DNA from: Piromyces finnis
Taxonomy: Eukaryota > Neocallimastigomycota > Neocallimastigomycetes > Neocallimastigales > Neocallimastigaceae
NCBI GenBank assembly: GCA_002104945.1
Contig: MCFH01000013.1
Location: 806,001-870,000 of the forward strand
Direction of reading: 5' to 3'
Length of the DNA: 64,000 nt
A model generated the notes under the pieces. That model did not search any database, was not told the DNA's origin, and worked only from the letters and a program-made list of their open reading frames with translations. The position numbers and the translations under genes were made by a program. Every line of letters starts with the position of its first letter. The stretch's first letter is position 1. Shown one piece after another: positions 14,164-27,181 of the stretch.

Positions 14164-15533
14164 ATGGCATGCTGTTGTATTGTTATTTCACTTATTGCTA
14201 TTGTTTTTGCAACTAAGTTTTTAAAAATTATTTACCAACAATTTATTCAAAAACCAACTGATCTTAAAAAGTTCGGTGCTAAACAAGATTCATGGGCTCT
14301 TATTACTGGTGCTTCTGATGGTAATAAAATTATACAAATATTTAAAAAAAAATGAATAATATATTATTTAAATGATAACAATTTGTAACCAAAAGCAATT
14401 AAATTTTTGTTTCCTATATTAAAAATATATATACCATATTATATATATATTTATATATTTAAATTGAAACATTTCAAAAAATTTCATGATATAACAACAA
14501 TATATAAATGTCAATGTTTTATAATAAAAACGATAAAAAAAACTTAATATTATAAATAACTTGGGAAAAACAACAAACTATAAAATACATAAATATATAT
14601 ACAAAAAAAAAAATAATAATAATAATAATAAAATAAATAAAAGGTATTGGCCATCAATTTGCCAATGAATTTGGTAAAGCTGGTTTCAATTTACTTTTAG
14701 TTTCCCGTACTAAGTCCAAGCTTGATGAAGTTGCTAAGGAAATTGAAGCTAAATATCCAGAAATTAAAATTCAAGTTGTTGCTATTGATTTTGCTAATGC
14801 CACCGAAGCTGATTACAGTAACCTTAAAAATGTTTGCGATAATTTAAAGATTTCAGTTTTAGTTAACAATGTTGGTACTAATCACAGTTTCCCAACACCA
14901 TTCTCTGAAGAAAAACCAGAACTTTTAGAAGCTATTTGCACTGTTAACAACACCACCGCTGTTAAACTTACAAGAATGCTCTTACCAAAAATGATTGCTG
15001 ATAAGAAAGGTAAATATAATATTTTTAATAACAAAATACTATAATTAACCAAAAATTTTATAATATTGTTAAACATTGAAAATGGTAACATATTAATATT
15101 AATTGATTATAATAAAGGTCTTGTTTTAAATATGGGTTCATTCTCTGGTATGCTTCCAACTCCACTTTTAACCACCTACTCTGCTACTAAATCATTCTTA
15201 ATTACTTGGACAAAATGTCTTGCCAGTGAACTTGAAGGTACCGGTGTTCATGTTCAACTTTTCAATACTTACTTTGTTACCACTAAAATGAGTAAAATTC
15301 GTCGTGCTACTGCTTTAATTCCAACAGCCGAAGATTATGTTAAATCTGCTATGAATGCTATTGGTAAAACTCACGTTAGTGCTCCATATTTCACTCATGC
15401 TCTTGCTGAATTTGTTATCAATTTATGTCCAGAATCAATTGCTATTAAAATTAATCACAACATGAATAAAAATACTCGTGCTCGTGCATTAAGAAAGCAA
15501 GAACGTTTAGCCAAGGAAGCTAAGCAACAATAA
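14164..15533 (+). CDS. Very-long-chain 3-ketoacyl-CoA reductase (17-beta-HSD12/Ifa38-like SDR)
   Basis: This short-chain dehydrogenase/reductase is predicted to reduce 3-ketoacyl-CoA with NADPH during fatty-acid elongation at the ER. Exons are 14164-14320, 14644-15009 and 15118-15533, all joined within Gly codons. The N-terminus (MACCCIVISLIAIVFATKF) is a membrane anchor. The cofactor motif TGASDGIGHQFA spans the first intron, LVNNVGT is the NNAG-type motif, and the catalytic Ser (NMGSFSG) and YSATK are both present in exon 3. The C-terminus is basic with lysines, which suits an ER membrane protein. The separate anchor, the NNVGT motif and the overall length favour the HSD17B12/Ifa38 group over soluble SDRs. 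Steroid-type activity cannot be excluded from sequence. Codon use is less AT-extreme than that of its neighbours, as expected for a well-expressed gene. Confidence 0.85.
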
Positions 15534-16002
15534 GTTATTTGCACAAATAAATTAAATTATAAAAAAATATTATATAAAATTTATATGTATATTACTCAAA
15601 AAAAAAAAAAATTAAAAGAATAATATATAAAATACTTTTAAATCATTATCTTTTGAAATGCCTTAAAATTTAAAATACTAATTAAGTCCTTGTATTAAAA
15701 AAAAAAAAAAAGAAAAAAGAAAACTAGATATATATATAAATATATTAAATTCGTGTAAATACTATGGTTTAATTTTTGAAAATGAAATATTTAAAAATTT
15801 ATTTATGTCTTCAAGGTCTATTATTAACTTTTGTAATATATCTTTTTATTATAATTAAGAAATAATTATATATCAGTAATTAATCATCAATCATTAATAT
15901 AGGTTTCATAATTATGTTAATTTTATTTTATGAAAAGGAGTTATAGTAAAAATTTTACTTACTGTGTAAATCTCTATATATCTATTACAAAACATTTTTA
16001 TA
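15534..16002. other. Intergenic AT-rich sequence after the reductase gene
   Basis: It carries poly-A runs at about 15599-15611 and 15698-15711 and presumably the 3' UTR of the reductase. No gene is seen. Confidence 0.5.
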
Positions 16003-16294
<292 letters not shown>

Positions 16295-17163
16295 CAAAAA
16301 TGTGATAAAATTTTAATAGATCATTCTATAAAAAAATTTTTTTAAATTATTATTTTACTTAACTACTAAGAATATATTGTTATTAAATTATATATAATTT
16401 AATAATAATACATTCTGTTATTTTATAGTTTGTTTTTTTTTTTTTTTTCACTTCTTTTCTTATTTAGAATTTTGTATTAGTTTTTGATTTTTTTATTTTT
16501 TTTTAATTTTTTTTTCTATAAATAAATCTTACGTTATAATTCGCAATAAATTTATTCTATTAATAACAAAATATATAGAGTATTTATATATTATTAACTA
16601 ATACTAAATATATTTTTTCTATATTATTAGTTTATCATTCTAATTCTTGTTTATATTTTGCGTTATTTCTCGCATAAATATTTTATATGTTAGCTAAAAA
16701 CTATATATATATTTAATAGATTATTTAATATATATATTAAGTTATATTTTCATATATATTCTTTAATCTTTTTTTTTATCTTTTATCCTTCTAAAAACTA
16801 TATATATTGAGTATTTTTATATATTCAATATATATATTATATATATATTATATGAAGATTTCAAACTTTAAAATAATTTTCTATCTTTTTTCTCTTGTTT
16901 GTTTCGTTTTATTTTAAACTATAATTGGTAGTTGAGTATTAATAAAAATCATAAAATTATATTATTATAGTATTAATAATATATTTCTAAATTATAATGT
17001 TTAATGCTTGTGCGCTTGATTTATAATAATATATATAATTAGATTATATATATTTTTATATAAAAAAAAATATTGGATAAGAATTATTTTGCTTTCATCC
17101 AAATATTAAATAATTATAAAGTTTATGGTGAAAACTATGTTTTATAATAGTGAATTTCTTCAC
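16295..17163. other. Intergenic AT-rich sequence downstream of the PH-domain gene
   Basis: It is T-rich with several (TA)n and palindromic TATATA stretches around 16700-16860, and probably contains the 3' UTR of the minus-strand PH-domain gene. No coding exon is recognised. Confidence 0.5.
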
Positions 17164-18501
17164 TTAATTATAATTATTAGATCCATGAGATTGATTTGAA
17201 AAGGTTGAGCCATATGAATAGCGTTGTCTATTTATTTCATTTAATGATGATAAAGAAGATGTTCTTCCATGATGATACATTTGGACATCTAATGATGGAC
17301 GTCTTCTATTTTGTAAAGTATACATATTTGGGGCAGTCATATTGATTTCGCTAATATTTTGAAAAGAGGATTTTTTACTAAGTGGAGCATTTGGATTTCC
17401 TTCATAACTATTAGCCAACTTTTGTTGGGATAATCTTAACTGTTGAGTATATAAAAGATTTGGGGTTTGATTTGGGGAATTTCTAATTGAAGATTGTGAT
17501 TGAGATCTGCTTCTTCCCCCAGAAAGAGGTATAGAAGCTTGTTGACTACTTCCTGGAGTTTGTGGAAGTGGTGGCAAAGCTTCATTGACATATTTTTGAC
17601 GAACAATTGTTTTCTTGAGAGTACGATGCCACATATCACGATCTTCAGGGTCCTCTGCTTGAAGAACAACTTGATGGCTTTTATTATCTTTATAAACTTC
17701 TAATTCAATTATTTTTGAACTTTTGTCTTTAGCAGAAGAATTTTCTTTTATGTCCTTAATTTTAGTTCTAGAATCGAATTTTATAAAACCTTTAGCTCTT
17801 GCAAATGGATCATTCGTTTTGAAATAATATAATCCTTCTGAATCCAAGACAAAATAGTATCTTTTAGTATTTTTTATGAATCCAGCAGAAGAAGTAACTC
17901 TATTTAAGAATCCACTGGCTAAATCACAAGATAAAGTTTGTAATGTAACAGAAGATATATCAGATATAATAGAAGCTGTCATTGGATCGTTTATAGAAGC
18001 ACTAGATTGACTTAAGGCAGAACTTTCAGGTGAAAACAATGAAGAACTCATTGTGTCTTGACTAGTTCTTCTTTCATGATTAAAACGAAATTGATCACTA
18101 CTATTAGATTGTGTTCTAGTATGTGTTTTAATTTTTAATTGTTCAATATTTCTCATGTTTTTATCTCTACTTCCAAGACTACTTGTTGAGCTGTTATGAC
18201 TACTAATCTTGTTATAATAATAATCACTGTTTGAAGTAACGTTTATATTACTGTTGCTGTAACTATTGCTACTTGAATAACCATTATTATAATATTCGTC
18301 ATTATAGTATTCATCGGAACATAATGTGTTTGGATTAATTGTGTTAACATAATATGAAACATTCTTATTTGAAATATTATTTGGATTTGGGTAATAGTTT
18401 TCTGGAGGATAATTATTTATTGGTCTTTTCATTTTTTGAGCTTTTTCCTCTTGAGATATCATGAGTTCATCTAATGCTTTATGTAATTTGTTTATATCCA
18501 T
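17164..18501 (-). CDS. PH-domain protein with Ser/Asn-rich disordered flanks
   Basis: This single-exon gene of 445 residues starts MDINKLHKALDELMISQEEKAQKM, a short helical segment. About 170 residues of Ser/Asn/Tyr-rich, probably disordered sequence follow. A pleckstrin-homology domain lies at about residues 190-300: it opens ASGFLNRVTSS, continues with KRYYFVLDSEGLYYF and the strand IIELEVYKDN, and closes with the hallmark tryptophan helix EDRDMWHRTLKK. The C-terminal 140 residues contain proline patches (ALPPLPQTPG) and RxxS sites (RRRPSLDV, HGRTSSLSS), plausible SH3-ligand or kinase target sites. Such proteins usually bind phosphoinositides or act as cortical adaptors. The specific function is unknown, and no enzyme domain is visible. 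Confidence 0.85.
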   Translation of the reverse strand: MDINKLHKALDELMISQEEKAQKMKRPINNYPPENYYPNPNNISNKNVSYYVNTINPNTLCSDEYYNDEYYNNGYSSSNSYSNSNINVTSNSDYYYNKISSHNSSTSSLGSRDKNMRNIEQLKIKTHTRTQSNSSDQFRFNHERRTSQDTMSSSLFSPESSALSQSSASINDPMTASIISDISSVTLQTLSCDLASGFLNRVTSSAGFIKNTKRYYFVLDSEGLYYFKTNDPFARAKGFIKFDSRTKIKDIKENSSAKDKSSKIIELEVYKDNKSHQVVLQAEDPEDRDMWHRTLKKTIVRQKYVNEALPPLPQTPGSSQQASIPLSGGRSRSQSQSSIRNSPNQTPNLLYTQQLRLSQQKLANSYEGNPNAPLSKKSSFQNISEINMTAPNMYTLQNRRRPSLDVQMYHHGRTSSLSSLNEINRQRYSYGSTFSNQSHGSNNYN

Positions 18502-19471
18502 CTTTGATAAATGATTTTATTAATAAAATAAATGGAACGAATATTATATATTAATGTGATAGTAATGAATCTTTTTAAATTTTAATTAATACTGTAATCT
18601 TTATTTATTGCTATTTAAATAAAAAAAATATTATCCTATTTTTATTTTATTAATTATCTTTAGGTAATATTGAATTTGAAATTTGGATAAAATAGCTACA
18701 AATGATTTCCTTTTATTCAAAAATTTTTCAATTATTAGAATTTACTTTTTTTGTATTACCAGAATTCTAAAGATTATTATTCCTATATTTAAATTAATTT
18801 TATATATTAGTATCCTATTGTTTGGTTTTCTATGGTTAAATTAAAATTTATTTCTAATTATTAATATTTATAATTATTATTAATATATTATTAAATGAAT
18901 TAATTCTATTTACAAAAAATTTTATTGTATATTAAAATTTATTATTAATATTTCATTTAAAAAATAATATAATATTAATAATTATTATATTAATATTACT
19001 AATATAAAATAATTAAATGAACATTGGCAAACATTCAAAGTATTTTTAGAATTTACTTAATGTTACCACCATAATTAATTTCATTTTATAAACTTCAATT
19101 AAATTCTATTCATTCAAATAGTATTATTATTTTCACATTATTAACTTTATATAATAGTACAATAATTTAAATATAATTTTATATAAAAAAAAGACTTTTC
19201 GCTTTATTAACTTTTATAAAGTTTAAAGCACTAAACAATTTTATTTACTAAAAAAATATTAACTATTCTTATTTATTTATTTATTCACTTATTTATGTTA
19301 AAATCTATATATTAAAATTTGTTATGTTTGTTTGTTTTTTATCAATATATTAATTGCAAAAGCATGATGTTTTAATTAAATTCGGGCAAAGTTATTAATT
19401 AATTTAATTAATTTCATTAATTTATATACTTTAACATTCTTTCTCAATAAATAACATACATTGTCATTATG
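18502..19471. other. Intergenic, gene-poor AT-rich DNA
   Basis: It includes the upstream region of the PH-domain gene. The rest is AT-rich with short palindromes and a small (TTTA)n patch with TTCACTTA near 19268-19292. Both strands are stop-dense and no exon is supported. Confidence 0.5.
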
Positions 19472-20247
<776 letters not shown>

Positions 20248-21055
20248 TCAAAATAGAAAGAGGATTTGTTTTTGTAATATATTATTGGTATTTTATTAAA
20301 ATTGATTTGGTATAATTAATTAAATAAAGATCATTCTAAAAATGTCTACTTTCGTTACAAATTCGTGTTAATTGTTTATAAACCCTATGAATATTATTTT
20401 ATAAATATGGTTATATTTGATTTTTTGTAAAATTATAAATTTCCTTATTTAAATTAATTAAATTCTATTTCACCACACCTATTACTAAATACATTATGTC
20501 TTGTGTACATATATTCAATAAATGTTGTGGATGTTTTTTATTATTATTCCTCTTTTTATTCTTCATTTTTCTTTACCATTTTAATATTTCCTTTTATGTT
20601 TATTATAGTTAAATATATAAAATTGGATAATAAAAAAAAAAAATATTTACCATAAATTATAATACAATTATTATAAACTTTTTTAATGGCTGTTAATTAA
20701 AGAAAAGAAAAATTCAAAAAAAAAAAAATTATAAAAAAAAGAAAATAAATTATTTTTATGTGTTTTTAGTTAATATATAAAAAAAAAGTAAAAATAATAC
20801 CATAATCTTATTATAACAATAAAAGTAAATTAATATAGTAATTAATTATAAATGACATTTATTATTCTATTTTGCTTTACTTTTCATTTCATAATTCTAA
20901 ATTATTTTGTTTATTAAACCATAAAATATATATTTTAAAAAAAAAATTCAAAAATGAATTAAAGTATATTAATTGCCAATGTAAACATTAAAAAATATGC
21001 TAAATTATAAAACTTTATGTTATAGAAATTTTCAAATTTAAATAATCATAATTTG

Positions 21056-21123
21056 TTAATTATTTCATAGGTAAATGTTATGTTAAATTAATCTTAACAT
21101 TCATCTACCTATGAAATAATTAA
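21056..21123. repeat. Perfect 18 bp inverted repeat (hairpin)
   Basis: The left arm 21056-21073 (TTAATTATTTCATAGGTA) is the exact reverse complement of 21106-21123, with a 32 bp loop. The loop itself holds a further imperfect pair (TGTTAA and TTAACA), which would extend the stem. It could be a small miniature-element relic, a structured RNA or a replication-generated palindrome. Nothing in the sequence decides between these. Confidence 0.8.
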
Positions 21124-21649
21124 TAAATTAACATCTTTTCATTATTAATTTAATGAAAAAAAAAAAAAGTTCTTTTAAATAAAATAATTAACACTATAAT
21201 AAATTATGTTAATATTATTAACAAATTTAACGAATGATTATTTAATCTGTTTCTATTAATAAATATAATTAATATAATCAAAATTAAAATTCTATATTAA
21301 CATGTATTAATTTAAATTATTTATAAAAGAGAATTTATATTGTGTTAAAAAAAAAATTATTTTTAACCATTATTCATTTATACCTTTAATATTAACATAT
21401 TATAGATATTTTATTTTAAACCATAATAAACTTCAAAATAATTAACCAATTTCAAATTTTGTGATTAATCATATGAAAATAACCATTGATATTAATAATA
21501 AAAAGAGAAAAGAAAAATATTTTTATATTAATTTTTTATTTAATTAAAGAATTTAAAACAAATTAAAATAAGCTTACTAAATAATGGAAAATAAGATTTT
21601 AATATTATATTGTATTATAGTGGTAATAAATATATTAATTTTATTATTT

Positions 21650-21727
21650 TTGGTGCTGTCAATTTTGTATTAAATATATTAAGTATACTATTCATTTTAT
21701 TTATTTTTTTTTGGTGCTGTCAATTTT
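21650..21727. repeat. Direct repeat of TTGGTGCTGTCAATTTT, 61 bp apart
   Basis: The same 17 bp string occurs at 21650-21666 and 21711-21727, each after a T-run. Its GC content is higher than its surroundings. No function is evident. Confidence 0.8.
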
Positions 21728-22396
21728 AATTTATTTTTATTAAAATAATAAAACACAAAAAATCATATTAATAGCTGTGTTATCCATTACATCTTAATTT
21801 TTTATTTAAATAAGTATTATTAAAAATAATTATTAACATAATATGTAATTAATATTATATCAACAAAAAAAAATATGGTTTTCTTATTTTTTTGAATTGA
21901 TTTATTTAAAAAAATAATTGTATGAATATGCACTAATTGTAATAATATATCTACATATTGTGAATGGTGAATTATTAATACATAAAATCAATTATCAATT
22001 ACTATTATAAAAAAGAGTAATTGTTAATGTGTTTTAACATAGAATTTTTATTGATTAGTTAATTTAACCTCATATATATGATATACCTTCAATTAGGTTT
22101 TTATTAATATTGTTTTATTAAATAATGATCAAAAATTTTTATTTGTAAATAAAATTTGAAAAGCTTAATTTATACATTTATACATATATTAATATATTAA
22201 TTATATTGAAATAATATTTTGATTATTCGCATTAATAATGAAAATTGACTAGTATTATAATGATAACAAGCAATTGTTTCTAGGCATTTTTTAAAATAAA
22301 CGTTGCAAAATCAAAATAAATATAAAATGATTTTTTGTTTATAAAGAGTAAAATTATAAAATAATATATTACATTATCTGTAATTAAAATATATAA

Positions 22397-22426
22397 ATAT
22401 ACTATATCAATATAGATATAGTATAT
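22397..22426. repeat. 12 bp inverted repeat upstream of the pseudogene
   Basis: ATATACTATATC at 22397-22408 and its exact complement at 22415-22426 flank a 6 bp loop, about 140 bp upstream of the broken secreted-protein gene. It may be chance in such AT-rich DNA. Confidence 0.55.
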
Positions 22427-22568
22427 ATTTAGAGATTTAGAGTTTTTGTTTATTCTTATTTAATATTATATTTATTAAATAAGATAATAATAAATTAAAT
22501 AAAAATCATTAAATAAAGAGTAGAGTATATATTATAGGTTAGAGTAGTAAATAATTAGAATTCACAAA

Positions 22569-24152
22569 ATGAATCCTGACATTAAGGTTTTAGCAAGTTT
22601 AGTATTGTTACTCTTCATTAACACTTTAAATATTAATGGCTTAAATTCAAATGTAATAAAATGAGAGTTTTGTCTCTATACTAAAATCAATAATTACTTT
22701 TTATTTTTATTTAAATGAAAATAATAAAACTCATCTGATGCAATAAATTGATCCAATGCTTACACAGATACCTCTGGATTTAGCAATTCTTGGAGTACAA
22801 TCAATGACTGTTCTGATGCTTATACTACAGGTCATTCGGAATCTTCGATTATTGAAGAACCTAAATTAGATTCGGTTTCTGAGACGTTGATTTCTATTTT
22901 TAATAAAGAAACAGAATGAGTCAATGAAGAATCAAAATCACAGACTACTTCAAATGGTTACTCCTACGGTAAATCTAATCAGAAATCCATTAGTAAAAAT
23001 GTCTCTTATGATACAGCCATAGATACTTTAGTTGAATACGCTTTACAAAAAGTTAAAAGTCGAGCAGTGAGACATTTACGATTAAGTTAATTTTGTTGTT
23101 CCAGATGAAATATATTATGACTTAACAGCATTACCTTTATTTAAATCAGAAATTAATATATGGATTAATGGACATTATGACGCTAACAATGATTTGAAAT
23201 TCTATTTTACAAAATCTATTAATCCTATTAAGTTTGTTGTTTTTTTGTTATAAATCCTGTAGAATGTAGTAAGGAAGAAAAATTTCAAGGTATAGTAAAA
23301 AATGGCATTTCAAGTTTTACATTTACTGAAAAAGAGAATCTTAATGTTAATACTTTAAGAAGTGGTCCTATTTATAAAACAGGAACTTCGATTGCTTTAC
23401 ACAACGATATTTATAGTTTTAGTTTATTATCGACTGGTGAATTAGTGTTGTATAAAGGTCTAAAAACTTAAGATGACTGCTATAGACTTTAAACCAATAA
23501 AATGAGTTACATACCTAAAAATAAAAATATATTTTATGATTTTAAATTATGTGTTGGAGCAAATGGTCATTTATATATTTGATAATCTATCTTTCAAAGA
23601 TGTCGAATATCCTGAATTGTATTATGAAATATTTAATGAATATGTAGATTATTATAGAGATGACAAACACCATAAAAATAATAAATAATTCGAAATAGTT
23701 AAAAATTATTTAGAAAATCGTCGAAGTTACAATAAAAGTAAGCGTCACATTTCCATTAATATTAATATTAGTCCACAAATAAAAGACAGATCATTTAAAT
23801 AAACGTATTATTACTACTAGAACTAGTACTACAACTACAACAACCACAAAGATCGCACTATCAACCGAAACGTCAAAAATCAATAATGATATCGATAATA
23901 TCTACTATTTCGACCACTTCTTCTAATATAGCTATTATCAATACTAAAAATAATAATGATGATGATGACAATAATAATGATAATGCTAATGATTCCAAGT
24001 CTACTGTATCATCTTCAGTCACTGCTACCTCTGGTCTAATTATTATATTATTTCTTATAAAAAATACATTACTACATCTTGTGGCTCACTATGACATATT
24101 TATCATACTATCATGTGTATTTTATAAATATATGTTTATTATGTTATTATAG
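22569..24152 (+). pseudogene. Decayed secreted protein gene, possibly lectin-like with Thr-rich tail
   Basis: The ATG at 22569 opens a convincing signal peptide (MNPDIKVLASLVLLLFINTL), but the frame stops after about 32 codons. Coding-like sequence then continues through several stops and frame changes. One segment (about 22777-22917) has Ser/Glu-rich text ending at a TGA, another runs YYDLTALPLFKSEINIWING, and a third reads NTLRSGPIYKTGTSIALHND then SLLSTGELVLYKG. The last resembles a bulb-type (B) lectin repeat, where a phrase like DGNLVLY is typical, but this is only an impression. The 3' part has a run of Thr codons (about 23815-23845) and an Asp/Asn stretch followed by a hydrophobic end, which would suit a linker and membrane tail. 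The reading frame is broken at least four times, so I call it a pseudogene. Unrecognised introns could rescue some breaks but not all. Confidence 0.6.
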
Positions 24153-25194
24153 TACAGCCACATATTGAGACTATTTAAAAATAATTATTAATTTAAATTT
24201 TTAATAAAAAAAAATAGGTAAAAGTTTTTATTCTCTTTCATAATATTTTATTATATTAATAAAATATAAGTCTATTAAAATTTTTAATTATTCATTCTTT
24301 TAGTAAAGGTAAAATGCAATAGAAAGTAAAACTATGAAATATTTTAATTAAAATGGTATCATTTATTGACATTAGGAAAATAACATTGCAATATTGCTAC
24401 TAATTATTTTTCTTAGATATTTGATATATATATTTGATATATATATATATATATAATATTAATTAAAATGAAACACCAAAAATGAAAAGTTTAAAAAAGA
24501 AAAAGAAATAGAACATAAAAAACATAAAAATTTAATAAGTAATGCATTAATAAATACAGTGAACACCAACCTTTTTTTTTATAAGTATTAAATAAGTGAT
24601 AATTTATAACAACTATATATATTTATATCAAATTTTATATGTCATAATATAATTTGATGTAATAAATGTATAAATCAACTCTCCATAAATTTATATGCAA
24701 ACTATAACTTAACAAGTAAATAACTTTTAGACAATTATAAAATATATTGAGATGAATTTTTTTTTTATACTGAATTATATTATAAATAATTGAAATTTCT
24801 CAATTTCAAAATCAAATTTAAAATAATTTTTACTTGAATTAACAAATTAATAAATATAATAAATTAATTTTAAAGGCAAATGACATCAACAATTATTTAC
24901 AATGAATCATATTATAAAAAAAATGATATAAATGGATTTCAAATCTTCTTTTTTATTACATTTTCATTAAGAAAATTAAGATTCAAAAATAAAATGATTT
25001 AATATAATCTGATAATTATTATATTTTTAAAATTATATTATTTTATTAATATGATAAAATTAATAGGTTTACTAATAATTTCATATATATATATTATTAT
25101 TTTATAGTATTTTTTTTTTCTTTCATTGAACAGATTATAAATATTTAATATTCTTTTTTTTTAAAAAAGAAATAGACATTTAGATTTTAAAAAT
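24153..25194. other. Intergenic AT-rich DNA upstream of CWC25
   Basis: This 1.0 kb stretch has (TA)n near 24427-24450 and several A/T runs, and presumably the CWC25 promoter. No exon is seen on either strand. Confidence 0.5.
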
Positions 25195-27181
25195 ATGGGA
25201 GGAGGTGATTTGGTAAGTTTTAATATAATAAAATATCTTTTTTTTCTATCCAATTTTACTATAATATCTATCATTATGGTTAAAATAATATTCAATACTA
25301 AATTATTTAATTATATAAAATGTATCTTTCTTTTCAACTAAACTATTTAGAATTTAAAAAAATCATGGCATCCAGCCACGATTCATAATCAAGAGAAGGT
25401 ATGGCTTGCAGAAAGACGTGCCGAAGAAGAAAAGAAAAAGATGGAGCAGTTGCTCAAAGAAAAAAAAGAAGAACAAGAAATGCAAGAATTGTTGGCACTT
25501 CAAGCAGCTGCAGGAACAGGAAAAAAGTAAAATGATAATTATAATATTAGCAATAGTTATTGTTTTTTGGAGCATAAAATTTAATATAATTTTTATTATG
25601 CTCTACCTATTAATTAATATTATTAATTCTATATCTTTTAAAATAATAACAATAAATTAATAAATAAATAAAGGAGAAAAATTGATCGTGGATTAGATTG
25701 GATGTATACAGCAGGAACTAATAATCAAAACGAATTAAATGAAGATCGTGAAGCTTACCTTTTAGGTACTAAAAAGATTGATAAATTATTAGATAGTAAA
25801 TCAAATAATGACGAGGTATAATCTTCTTCTTTTTATATATAAACACATTTGAATAGTAATAATAATTTATATATATATATATATTATTAATAGCTTTCAG
25901 CTAATGGAGGTGTTTTTGGTAAAAAAAATGCTATGTATGGATTATCTGCCAATACCTATCGTGATACCCAAAATAAAATTAGAGATGATCCATTACTTAT
26001 GATTAAAAAAAGAGAACAAGAAGCCTTAAAAAGAATTATGGCAAATCCATTGAGAGTTAAAGAAATTGCAAAAACGGATAGAAAAAGTAAAAAGAGTAAA
26101 AAAGAAGGACATGATAAAAAGAAAACATCTAAAAAACATCATCGTCACCATCGTCATCATCATAAAAAGGATAAAGAAAGTGAAAGCGGAACAGATAGTG
26201 ATAATTCATCAGAATCTGAAAACGAAAAGAATACTAGTGTAAAAAAAATAAATGAAACTCAAATATATGATAGGGATAGAAGAAATGATCGAAGAAGTAG
26301 AAGTAGAAGTAGAAGTAGAGAAAGAGGAAGAGATAAATACAGAAATGAAAGAAGAGATAGAGATTCATATTCAAGAAATAAAAGATCCAATGAAACCAGC
26401 GATTATCATCGCAGAAGAAGTCCATCTAGAAGCAGTAGTAGAAATAGAAGATCTAATGAAACCAGCGATTATTATCGCAAAAGAAGAAGTTCATCTAGAA
26501 GCAGTAGTAGAAACAGAGATAGAAGTAGAAGTAGATATGAAAATAAAGAAAGAACCACAGATCATCTAAGTAGAAAGAGAACTCGTAGCAGAAGTAATAG
26601 TAGAAGCAAAACAAAAAATGATGACAAATATAAATATGAAAGAAATTCATCCTCAGATCGCCATACCACTAATTCCAATAACAATAAAAAGATAGATGAA
26701 GAAGAAATTAAGAAAAAGGAAGAAGAAGAAAAGAAAAAGAAAATGTTAGAAAAACAAAAAAAGTTGGAAGAAATGATGCAAAATGCTAAAGATTGGGAAG
26801 CCGAAAGAAAGCAGCGAGTAGAAACCAATAAAATAAGAGATCAAAATATATATGAAAAAGAAGAAGAAGAAAGAATGCTTGCTAATAAAAAGAGAGAAGC
26901 TATGGGTTTCAGTGGTAAAAATACTACTGGTATTGATTTTATCAAGTAAGTTTCTTTTATATCCTCCAAAGTGTATATTGTTTATTTATTTGTTTTTTAA
27001 AATATATATATCTATTTTTGAAAAAGTATAAAACTAATTTTTTTTTTTTTTTTTTTTCATTTTTAAAAAAAGGGATCTTCAAAAAGCAACCTTTTTATCA
27101 ACTAATTCATCTGCTGCTGATATGGTAAAAAGAAAAAGAACATTTGTTCAACGTGAAGGAGAAATTTACGATAAACATTAA
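25195..27181 (+). CDS. CWC25: Pre-mRNA-splicing factor Cwc25
   Basis: Cwc25 joins the spliceosome after Prp2 action and promotes the first transesterification step. The first exon encodes only MGGGDL. The second begins NLKKSWHPATIHNQEKVWLAE, and together these are the invariant start of the Cwc25 family. Later exons carry LDWMYTAG, REAYLLGTKKIDKLL and ANGGVFGKKNAMYGLSAN, in family order. The main exon (about 25890-26946) continues with a KKREQEALKRI helix, a Lys/His-rich stretch, then a long Arg-Ser domain (about 26280-26620) and an acidic/basic coiled coil. The last exon (about 27073-27181) ends KRKRTFVQREGEIYDKH. The RS domain is longer than needed for the core function and contains an internal duplication (26383-26517). 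Six exons are inferred. The gene start is secure because of the MGGGDL motif. Confidence 0.93.
26383..26517 (+). repeat. Tandem duplication of about 66-69 bp inside the Cwc25 RS domain
   Basis: Two adjacent units both encode RSNETSDY, an Arg/Ser core and SRSSSRN. They begin at 26383 and 26449 and differ at a few bases plus one inserted codon in the second. The duplication keeps the frame and lengthens the Arg-Ser domain. Confidence 0.85.

Larger units (their letters stand above)
20248..22568. other. Gene-poor AT-rich DNA with hairpin and short direct repeat
   Basis: This 2.3 kb stretch contains no recognisable exon. It holds the inverted repeat at 21056-21123, the direct repeat at 21650-21727, a hairpin at 22397-22426 and many homopolymers. 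Confidence 0.5.

Noticed and set aside
26234-26828. Overlapping frames on both strands inside CWC25
   Set aside because: They are shadows of the Arg/Ser and Lys/Glu codon bias of the real exon. The Cwc25 frame carries the conserved motifs.
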